A stretch of 64,000 nt of DNA from Apoderus coryli (taxonomy: Eukaryota; Arthropoda; Insecta; Coleoptera; Attelabidae), in contig OU452206.1 of the NCBI GenBank assembly GCA_911728435.2, positions 14,910,297-14,974,296 of the forward strand, in the 5' to 3' direction. Both the position numbers and the translations under genes were made by a program. Under the pieces are notes generated by a model. The model was not told where the DNA came from and did not search any database. It saw only the letters and a program-made list of their open reading frames with translations. This document shows positions 56,223 to 64,000 of this stretch, piece after piece (position 1 is the stretch's first letter; each line of letters begins with the position of its first letter).

Positions 56223-59200
56223 TTAACCTCTGAATCCTCCGGGTCTGGGTGCTCCATCACCTCCATCGTCTTCCTCGGGATGGGCAGCATTGTACTCAAG
56301 TGATTTTAGAATTTCAGCTGGAATTGGTGGGGATGTGGGCAAATGTGCTCCTAGAAGAAATTATTTAGGTGTCCGATAAACAAAATAATAATGTTTAGAA
56401 TCTTTAAAAATTCTATTTCAGGTTAGAATTGAACCCACTTTATATTGCTACAACTTATTACAATTTGTGGGTGGTTCGTGCTCAATATTTATCGATGATG
56501 AAGATTTTTGAGTGACTATCATAATTGGAATGTGTATGTTTGAGAATACATTACCTTGAGGTTGGAAACCACCTTCATTGGCAATGTATTGCACCTGGAT
56601 GGGAGTGCCATCGGGTGCTGTATATTGGAACGAACCCTGTGCTTCTTCAATAGGATCCTGGGAATTAGCGTTTTTTGATTGGCCACTTTCTTGAGCGGAA
56701 ATACCGTTTTCAGCTTCAAAACTAAAAATAAATAAAAGAGTGAATGTTTAGAAATTTTTAACGAAATCATTAAATTACTATCATTGATCAAGTTAAAAAT
56801 CAATTGGTCGAAGTAAACTGATTCGACTTAAAAGAAGCATATTATTAACTCTACTCCACCACTATCATCATACTATGTCCGCTAAAAAATCGGCATCAAA
56901 TTGGATTTTGTTTATTATTGAAGACATGTGAAATTTAATGACGCAGTTAGGTTTTGCTTGTCTAAAAACGCGAATCCTTTTACCGGTCAAATTTGACATT
57001 TTTTTAATTGCAAAAGGTGCCCTTAATAATTAACATTTTGAGAAAATTTATGTGAAAAAATTGTTAGCTTCTGTATTTTATATCGAGGTTTAAAATTAAG
57101 TCAATCTACCATGATTCTTCTTTTTAATCAAATTTTCGAAAATGGTGACCAGACCCTGTATATTATCGTCTACGAAGCAGCCATATTTTTTTATATATCA
57201 TCTGATATACTGATGCCTATTTTCGCATATATTTTTACTACAACTGTTTATTTTGCTCTAAAAACGGATAATCGTACTCCAAAGTACTCACTCTTTGAGC
57301 GACCTGTTTTTACTTTCCCGCACAGGGAAAGTATTGGGAACGCGCAAAAAAAAAATTGAGATAAAGACGAATATAACCATTTTGAAGTTCCCTGAGACGA
57401 TTAAGACCATTTCCAGATGGAAGTCTGTGTGTATGTGGTATGTGTGTCTGTATATGTATTCTACCACGATAGCGCCCAAACCAATTGAGCTAAATTTTGG
57501 TATATGAGTTTGGGGCAGTCATAGGATGAAGCATTAGATTTTGGTTGAAATCGCTTAAGGCCTGTGATCTGTGATACATAACCGCTAAATTTTCATATAT
57601 CAGTAGGGGTCGAGTGATACATTATTGTAAAGCATTTTTTATCGGCTTTACAGCGATAGGTCACTTTTGATATTTGCCCCCATAATTCTCGAGAAAATAG
57701 CGTGTTTAAAATGTTACCAGTGAGTTAGTTGGAACGTATATTATGACACAAATTCATTTTAATGAATTATTAATGTCAATTGCAAATGTAGAGGATGATG
57801 TAGTTTATTATTTGAATGAAATAAATATTATTATTATTATCAGGTTTCGGGAAAAATGAAAATTCCAATTAACTTGGTGTAGTCTCTATTGCAACGTTTC
57901 GTGGCAATATATGCACTTCTTCAACTTTTGTTTCTAAGGTGAGTGAGGATGTTGACAGCACTTTAATTTTAGTTGTTTCTTATGTGACTGTGTGTCAGAT
58001 TAACAGTTTGACTGGTGTCATGTTGTATAACATATGTTTCATGTTTTTTATTTTATTTTTTGTTGATTGTTTTATGTACATTCTTTTTTATTCTCATTTT
58101 TGGACTACGCGAAATATTAGTTTAAAAATAAAAAAAAAATTCTTCTCGATTTTAGCCTGACGAAGTGCATATATTGGCACGAAACGTTGCAATAGAAACT
58201 ACACCAAGTTAATTGGAATTTTGATTTTTTCCGAAACCTGATAATTCACAAAATTCAATTAACAGTTTGGGATAAGAATAACATCAATACAAAATCATTT
58301 TATAATAACAAATAAAATACGATATTTATTATGACGTCTCTAGTGTGTCATTGGTAGGGCGTTCGCTTCGCTGCTTGAGGCGGGTTTTTTCAGTCAATTT
58401 TTCCCGCATATCCTACAGAGAAAATTAAAATAACTAAACGCATCTATTGCATAATACTTTCACGTTGCTGCATGAGAAACACGCTCAACGGTCGGAAAAG
58501 ATTATCAGGAGCCGAACCCTTACCAAATATAGTATAAAACTATCAACGGCTAAATGAAGAGGCTCAAGATCATGCCCACCCTCAGGGTCGTCAGAGGATA
58601 TACCGGAGGATCATCATCATGCTTTAATTTAATAAATGTTTTTGAATTTGAATTTTTGAATTTGTTCGCTTCGCTGCGTAAGGTTACGGGTTCGAGTCCT
58701 AGCTCTGGCAATACTTTTTTTTCTAAGTTTTTAATAAAGTAGTTAGTTTGTTACGTTAGTTTATTGGAAATAATGAAAATAATACAATTATAATAATAAT
58801 TATTATTAAAATTCTGTTTCGTTAGGCAGGTCATCTATTTTTGATCATATTAAAACTTGTCGGGAAAGTTTTGGGGTGAAACAACCGATTTTTATTATTC
58901 TTAAGTGCTCAAATGCAGTTTAAGCAGATATCGCCTAAGCAACTGTGGATTTGTTTAAATATTTTCAGATTTAAATCTTCGCCTATCGCAAAGTTACATT
59001 TATATTTACAAAATAAACAGTTGTAGTAAAAATATATCCGAAAATAGGCATCAGTATGTCTGATTATGTAAAATCAAATAATGCTGCTTCGATACGTAGA
59101 AGATAATATATAGAGAGATAGATGTTTTTGGCGACACCTAGCGTGAACAGGCAATATGCCGGGTGAAACACAGTTTACAAACGATGGCCGGACAAGAAGT

Positions 59201-60706
59201 AACAACTCCATTATATCCTATTGCCAACACTAGATGCGCCCAAATCCTCTAGCAGGGAGGGTTTATTTAAGAATTGCTTGTTACATAAAGCAAGAAGACC
59301 TTAAGTTATGTTCGCAATTGGTTTCACACTATACCATGCTTTCACCAGACGGCCATTTCGTCAATCCACGACTCATCAGTAGTGATCGGCAGGCAGTGTG
59401 ACCCAAATTTCCAACATTTACAAAGAGCTAATCTCGCGCACTAGCTCTCGCTAGCTGGTGCTAGTATAAGCTTATACTAGCACGAGCTCTTAAATAATAT
59501 ATAGGGTCTGGTCACAATTTTCGAAAATTTGACTATAAAGAAGAATTATGTTAGATTGACTAAATTTTAAACCTCGATAGAAAATGCAAAAGCAAGTAAT
59601 TTTTCCAAATAAATTTTTTCAAAATTTTAATAAATAAGAGCACTTTTTGAGATTTTTAATAAAAAATGTCAAAATTGACAGGTTAAACGAGTCGCGCAAC
59701 TATCATGCTATACCTCCCATTTGATGCCGACTTTTTTGCAGACATAGTATGTATATACAGGGTGCTTCATTAAGAATTTTCCATATGGTAATTGGTAATA
59801 CCTACCCAAGCACAAAATAAGATTTGACCCAAAACACTTACCGTGATACAGGGTGATTTATTATACATATTCCCAAATGATTTTAGTTCATTTTTTGGTA
59901 CCTTTCAATGTTTCAATTGTTAAGATATAATAAATATTGAGAGGTTCATATGTGACTTTACGATTGGAATTAACACATTTTACCATAAACTTAAATTATT
60001 AACAGAACTAAAGTGAAATAATCCGTAAAATATAAAATTACTTATTTTCAACATTACATTAATTTAAACACAAATAACTTTAAAATTAATTATTATATCG
60101 CATTAAGGCACAAGTATAACATTTACATAAAAAGTAATTAAAAAAACATGCTGAAATTTTTATTACAGCAGTGGCGTAGATTTTAGAAGATAAAAAAGAA
60201 GTATATATATATATCCCTACCGCACGCCTCTGGTAATAGCGGAAAACTATTTTTTCTTTGTTTGCCAGGTACGAACAAAAATAGGTGGCAAAACAATGGG
60301 TATCACCACGGTAAGGGAGAATATTATTTTATTTAAGTGTTTTGGGTCAAATCTTCATATTTTGTGCTAAGGTAAAAACGTTGGAAGACTACAAAAAATA
60401 ACAGAAATCAAAGGTTTAATATTATTTGATTATCTCTTTGGTTAAAATAGCAGTTCACTATGAAAAGAGCTAGTTTTTGCAAAGTCAGGGTTAGATTATG
60501 AAATAAAATACTTCCACTTATTATTAAATTTAAATAGTCATCTCTATATTTATTTACCTCCACTGATACGCTCCATCTAATCCTACATCCTGCGTTTGAC
60601 TGATAATTCGCACAACCTGTCCTGGTGAGCCAGAAACAACTGGAACTGGTCTGAAACCCCTTTGAGGTTTTGCCAGAGCAACACATAAAAGCGTCAGAAG
60701 AAGTAT
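56223..60706 (-). CDS. RR-1 cuticular protein gene, exons 2-4 (first exon not found)
   Basis: Secreted chitin-binding cuticle protein; 147 residues from exon 2 onward. Exon 2 (60558-60706) encodes the end of a signal peptide ([12 protein letters not shown], then [18 protein letters not shown]), [15 protein letters not shown] and AYQW. Exon 3 (56555-56721) carries the RR-1 domain: [45 protein letters not shown]. Exon 4 (56223-56350) has [30 protein letters not shown] and the end APRPGGFRG, then TAA. Splice sites and phases (2, then 1) match the other RR-1 genes. The tail differs from its neighbours by Gly-rich ends. Intron 2 (3.8 kb) is filled with repeats. A short first exon must lie upstream of 60706; a TATAAAAG box occurs at 60829-60836 (minus), but no ATG lies between it and exon 2. 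Confidence 0.87.
56865..57160 (-). repeat. Dispersed repeat, inverted partner at 59497
   Basis: On the minus strand: ATACAGGGTCTGGTCACCAT, TTTTCGAAAATTTGAT, TTTTAAACCTCGATA and TTGATGCCGATTTTTT..GACATAGTATG. The same text runs on the plus strand at 59497-59755 with scattered changes. The tips face each other across 2.3 kb of intron 2 of the cuticle gene. Confidence 0.7.
57839..58242. mobile_element. 400-bp foldback unit with two hammerhead-like cores
   Basis: Arms of about 90 bases: ATCAGGTTTCGG, AATTCCAATTAACTTGGTGT, AGTCTCTATTGCAACGTTTC and GTGGCAATATATGCACTTC at the left, all inverted at 58150-58242. Each arm, read from the centre outward, contains (C/T)TGA(A/C)GA, the stem GTGC/GCAC and GAAACGTTGC. 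An ATT run lies against the left edge. Non-coding; the frame inside (57939-58160) is probably incidental. Confidence 0.75.
58331..58735 (+). repeat. tRNA-derived SINE-like repeat
   Basis: The left part (58338-58385) reads CTAGTGTGTCATTGGTAGGG, CGTTCGCTTCGCTGC, like a tRNA D-arm/A box and anticodon region. A tail of TTGAATTTGAATTTTTG follows at about 58637. A second copy of the head (GTTCGCTTCGCTGCG, then GGTTACGGGTTCGAGTCC and TAGCTCTGGCA, 58665-58710) includes a good B box (GGTTCGAGTCC). The two parts together resemble a tRNA split between adjacent SINE copies. No functional tRNA folds cleanly. Confidence 0.5.
59458..59483. repeat. 26-bp perfect palindrome
   Basis: Two 13-base halves, starting GTGCTAGTATAAG, meet without a loop. 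The neighbourhood repeats related words (CACTAGCTCTCGCTAGCTGG, CACGAGCTC), so it may be the end of a small element with clustered TAGC words. Confidence 0.75.
59497..59755 (+). repeat. Dispersed repeat, inverted partner at 56865
   Basis: ATAGGGTCTGGTCACAATTT, CGAAAATTTGACTA, TAAATTTTAAACCTCGATAG, ATGTCAAAATTGACAGGTTA and TTTGATGCCGACTTTTTTG, ending at ACATAGTATG. A TATACAGGGTG tip follows directly at 59755. Confidence 0.7.
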
Positions 60707-61883
60707 CTGCAAAAAACAGAGCGATATTTTGTAAAATCGTTAAATACGTTTGGACTATTACATCGATTTCGAGTACAAGTCCTTTATTTGTGATTTGAAA
60801 GTAGAATGGATGATTCTTTGAGTTATACTACTTTTATATACTTATTATACTTTTGAATAAATGCGATCCAAAAGTGCCATGATTAAAACAGAGTATTGAG
60901 AACATAGATAAAAACACTGAGCGACCGTCAGTAATGTCAGGCAGTATAGTTTACCTTTAGCCGCTCTAAATATTGTGCATTCGTAAAGAGAGAAAAAAGA
61001 ATACTAGTATCTCGAAAAATCTAATGTTTCTGTAGTTGATGTTAACACTCTCTAAAGACGTCAACAACTGAGATATAAAAAAGGACTGAATGTGCAAGTA
61101 GGGTGAACTTTTAGTGAGATGATTATGTAGAATATAGTAAAAGATGTTGTATTGAACGGATTAAATTCAAAGTTGTATTATTATCGGGTTTTATTTTAAT
61201 TTACTGGAATTATCCTTACACTAATATTTCAAAAATCAAAAATAATAATAGTTTCTATATTGTTTGGGTTTTTCTAACCCATGGAAATACCTTTAATCAA
61301 GGTAACTGTTATAGAGTTATAAATAGAATAATATTTTGTTTTTAGAATTAACACGCACATTTTTTACAACAACACTTAAAATACTAAAAACAACGTGTGT
61401 ATAGTAATAAATTAATTTATGACAATACAAAATTTTACGGTGCAACTGTTAGATCTCCTAATAAGCGGTTGACGCGAACGTGGAGGCAACATTCACTTAA
61501 CATTCATTGACATTTTTCTAGTAAATTTTTATGTCTAGACACATTTATTTTTCAATAATAGTCAATTATTTATAAGGGTCAAAAATTGAAGTTTAATCAT
61601 TGCGTAGTCTAATCTGTCTCAAATTTTTGCATGCGTTCGACCCATTTTTCCCAATCTGCTCCAAACACCTCGAAAATATGGCTTTTGAAAGCATCTTCGA
61701 GCCCTTAGATCGTAAATAAATAATTACACGTTATTGTCTGACACGCAGAACCCATAATTACAAGACAAATCAATGCAAAAATAACTCTAGACACTTAATT
61801 AATAACAAACAAAAAATAAGAATAAAAATAATCATAAAAGATAATTAGAACATACACAAACGCAATCCATACAAATTCCGAAT
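60707..61883. other. Upstream region of the 56-60 kb cuticle gene
   Basis: TATAAAAG occurs on the minus strand at 60829-60836, and GATATAAAAAAGG on the plus strand at about 61072. The first exon of the minus-strand cuticle gene should lie here or further upstream, but no ATG-plus-donor in phase could be chosen with confidence. No other coding signal. Confidence 0.35.
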
Positions 61884-62243
61884 TCACGTGTTGAATTCAT
61901 GTGAAAGCTCAAATTCATAAAGAATCATCAGCCTGAAGGTACCGCGATAAACCCTGATGCTTAAACTCATATTAAATAGATGTCTAAAGAATTGCAATAA
62001 AGGTGCTTTGCATTTGTAATTAGTCCAAATCTGGTGGAACCTTGAGAAGTTTGGGATCTCTGAAGTAAAAGGTCGGAACGTGAAAATGTATCTATTTCGA
62101 CGTTTCGAAAGTGACCACAAGGCAAATGGATGCACCAGCAACTTGTGGTCAAAACCACGAGACGGAAATTGACCATTAATTTTGAAAGCAAGATATTTGA
62201 AAAATTTTCGGTGCACACGTTCAATCCTTAGACTATTAAGCAC
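61884..62243 (-). pseudogene. Retrotransposon reverse-transcriptase C-terminal fragment
   Basis: The minus strand reads IERVHRKFFKYLAFKINGQF and PSRGFDHKLLV, continuing in a shifted frame with HLPCGHFRNVEIDTF and LFNMSL-like ends. IER(V/I)(Q/H)R.F.KY...K is the motif following the RNase-H-like or C-terminal part of Jockey/R1-type reverse transcriptases. Frameshifts are present. It is a different subfamily from the copies at 8, 17 and 54 kb. Confidence 0.55.
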
Positions 62244-62379
62244 AAATTTGTTTCATTTAGGTATAGGCTACAGTTGCTCTGATTTGTCTATGCTTGTCGT
62301 TTACTCTGGTAGGCCTTTGTTTATGTACAATATCATAGTGTTCCTTTAAATATATCGCATGATATAATATATATAGATA

Positions 62380-63171
62380 TATCAGGTGTACCACCCGGAA
62401 GGGATTCGATCGATTATGGCGAAACTACACTGTGGTACAATCTGAAAATCTGGTGTAGTTCTTAGGTCGATAGGGTCAATGCGGCTAAAATATTTTCAAG
62501 AACCTAGCACTTCCGGTTATACCGGAAATGGGTGTCAACTTCCTTATTTCAAATACGACCCTATATAAATTATATTTTTTTTGGATTCTCCTTGTAATTC
62601 TAAACATATTTCATGTAAATATGTTATACCTATCGTCAGCCGTTTTCGAAATATTTGAAATTTTATGTCAAAAATGACGTTTTAAGCGTAAAGAATAATA
62701 ACAATTTTCTATTATATGGAAGCTTTAACAATTTAATTTGTTAGAATATCCTAGGGGATATATATTTACTTTAGGCGCGTACGTATATTTTTTTTAGTAA
62801 ATATTAATACAGGGTATTTGAAAACAAGGGTAAAAATCAAATTGAATAAAGTGTCAAAATTCAAAATTTTTAAATGACAACCCCCCATTTTATATTTTTT
62901 TTATTTTTTTGCATCAAAAATAAGGGCAAGTTTTTGAAAGGATGCCTATCACAAAAACTGATAGTTTTCAAAATATTGGCAATTTTACATTTGTCTATTA
63001 CAATAGTGATATGAATTTGAAATTTAATTGATTTTAGTTGGCCATGACGGCTTTAGATAGCAAATAAATATGACAGTTCACAAAAATAATCAACAACTAT
63101 GACAAATTGTAGACATTAATTAGTAGTAATAATCATGGCGGGCGTATAAATTATACTAACGAATACTCTCT
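62380..63171. other. Mariner-like MITE text, no gene
   Basis: ATCAGGTGTACCACCCGGAA, then ACTTCCGGTTATACCGG, CTTATTTCAAATACGACCC and AAAATGACGTTTTAAGCG are typical of insect MITE subterminal sequence. A further TACAGGGTATTTG lies at 62812. No coding signal. Confidence 0.4.
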
Positions 63172-63902
63172 AAATTTGTTTATTATTTATGGATAATGGG
63201 ACAGAGCGATGTCACAAACGTGTGATCAGACCTGGGCAGTACTTAAGTACATATACTTATAAGTACATTTTGTTTTGTGTACTTAAGTACCTGTACTTGT
63301 AATTATTTTGATGTACTTGAAATGTACTTAAAATTTCGGGTCCGTAAAGACAAAAATAAAACGAAGGAAACCTATTTGTGACGATGAAGCTGTAGAAATA
63401 GCTATACTGGGGTACTTCAAGGCATATCCTACGACATCTCTGAGAAAATTTGCAGTGGAGTCTGGATTTTCTAAAAGCGATCGATTATTATATCTGGGGG
63501 ACGGTCAAAAATGAACTGTACAGCAGGCATTTGACCACTAAAGAGGACTGTATGCAAAGAGTTCGGAATGCATTTGCCAATTTGAGTCAACCATCTATTC
63601 GGCGGGCAACACATGAACAATTAATTTTGAGATGTAAAAAGGGTTTTTAGAAGTTCAAGGTCGAAATTTTGAACATTTGTTAAAGTAATTTTTTTTATGA
63701 GTTGACCTTAGATAAGTTTGTATCATACGTTCACGTTATTAGTTAATCAAATTCTTCACAGACTCGAAACTTTCGAAATTATGTATAATTAGTTTAACAA
63801 CTTTTGGTGATGGTTTATGTTTTTCTGGGTATTTGGAAGCAAATGTTATCACACGTTCTTGTTACCACTCTGTCACATTATCCATAAATAATAAACAAAT
63901 TT
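63172..63902 (+). mobile_element. Internally deleted Tc1/mariner-like element
   Basis: TIRs of about 50 bp: AAATTTGTTTATTATTTATG, then GATAATG.GACAGAG at 63172, inverted at 63850-63902. Between them, on the plus strand, lie a transposase N-terminal piece (about 63355-63470: RRKPICDDEAVEIAIL, YFKAYPTTSLRKFAVESGFS) and, joined directly, the C-terminal piece (63480-63650: DYYIWGTVKNELYSRHLTT, KEDCMQRVRNAFANLSQPS). The catalytic centre is deleted, so this is a typical non-autonomous derivative. The stretch 63225-63345 is an array of GTACTTAAGTAC-type words. Confidence 0.75.
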
Positions 63903-64000
63903 CTATTATTATTATATATATTCTATTATTTAATTATTTATTTATATTTATTGTTGTTAAAAGCGTTCGTTATTAATTGTTACAATAATAGGTTGCATTT

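Larger units (their letters stand above)
2671..62820. repeat. Dispersed TACAGGGTG-type Tc1/mariner-like tips
   Basis: The 9-mer TACAGGGTG (or its complement, or a one-base variant) recurs at about 2671, 7902, 12186, 13228, 14272, 15364, 18177, 18833, 21487, 22072, 23864, 27199, 27206, 27320, 27617, 28532, 29315, 29422, 29608, 30031, 38297, 38373, 40426, 43284, 43499, 44287, 49950, 50902, 59757, 59847 and 62812. At 23864-27205 and 38297-40433 the same tip demonstrably bounds transposase-bearing elements with TA duplications, so the others are probably ends of related MITEs, many of them solo or decayed. This entry marks the range over which the tips are scattered, not a single element. Confidence 0.7.

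Noticed and set aside
58331..58735. Functional tRNA gene at 58.3-58.7 kb
   Set aside because: A-box-like and B-box parts are about 350 bases apart, and neither part folds into a cloverleaf with a clear anticodon; a tRNA-derived SINE fits better.
60829..60836. TATAAAAG on the minus strand as the promoter of the 56-60 kb cuticle gene
   Set aside because: There is no ATG between it and exon 2 that could give the start of the signal peptide, so the true first exon must be further upstream.
61072..61085. Plus-strand TATA box (GATATAAAAAAGG) as the promoter of another cuticle gene
   Set aside because: No ATG with a signal peptide and donor follows within several hundred bases.

Overview
This is AT-rich nuclear DNA from an insect. 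It holds a loose cluster of cuticular protein genes of the Rebers-Riddiford RR-1 type (CPR, chitin_bind_4), spread through a dense bed of transposable elements. The signs are short exons with GT-AG introns, signal-peptide first exons of a few codons, RR-1 chitin-binding domains, and insect-type Tc1/mariner, Harbinger, hAT and CR1/Jockey-like elements. A beetle is my best guess, from the style of the cuticle proteins and mobile elements, but the order is not certain. I found no rRNA, CRISPR array or complete canonical tRNA gene.

Host genes, in order: an RR-1 gene on the minus strand (859-2604, first exon not found); a divergent two-exon CPR-like gene on the plus strand (19344-22870); a truncated RR-1 gene on the plus strand (28007-30537); a frameshifted relic exon of the 19-kb gene type (34938-35155); an apparently complete four-exon RR-1 gene on the minus strand (35508-40825); and another RR-1 gene on the minus strand (56223-60706, first exon not found). 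The genes at 28-30.5 kb and 35.5-40.8 kb form an inverted duplication that includes promoter, exons 1-3 and intron 2. Only the minus-strand copy keeps the last exon.

Mobile DNA: a structurally complete PIF/Harbinger element (46209-49190) has a three-exon DDE transposase and a convergent Myb/MADF-like gene. A Tc1/mariner-like element with terminal inverted repeats (TIRs) of about 460 bp and a TA duplication (38297-40433) sits in intron 1 of the 35-40 kb gene. A second Tc1/mariner-like element (about 30990-34857) is split by a nested 2.7-kb AT-rich element with its own TIRs. Relics of further Tc1/mariner, hAT and mariner transposases are present, with at least six fragments of CR1/Jockey-type retrotransposons. 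Several foldback MITEs also occur, and more than 20 dispersed TACAGGGTG-type element tips.

The most unusual signals are: (1) a small motif resembling the hammerhead ribozyme core (CTGANGA, hairpin, GAAAC), recurring at about eight places inside repeats; (2) GC-rich hairpins with a GAGC/GCGAG-type apex shared by otherwise unrelated repeats; (3) element ends built of short-word arrays (ATCGAT at 1-616, TTATAAAAC-like words at 31.7-34.4 kb, TACGTAT-like words at 24.7-25.3 kb); and (4) the inverted cuticle-gene duplication, with a possible chimeric transcript reaching into the relic exon. All translations were done by eye, and intron boundaries rest on GT-AG sites plus reading frame and family phase.
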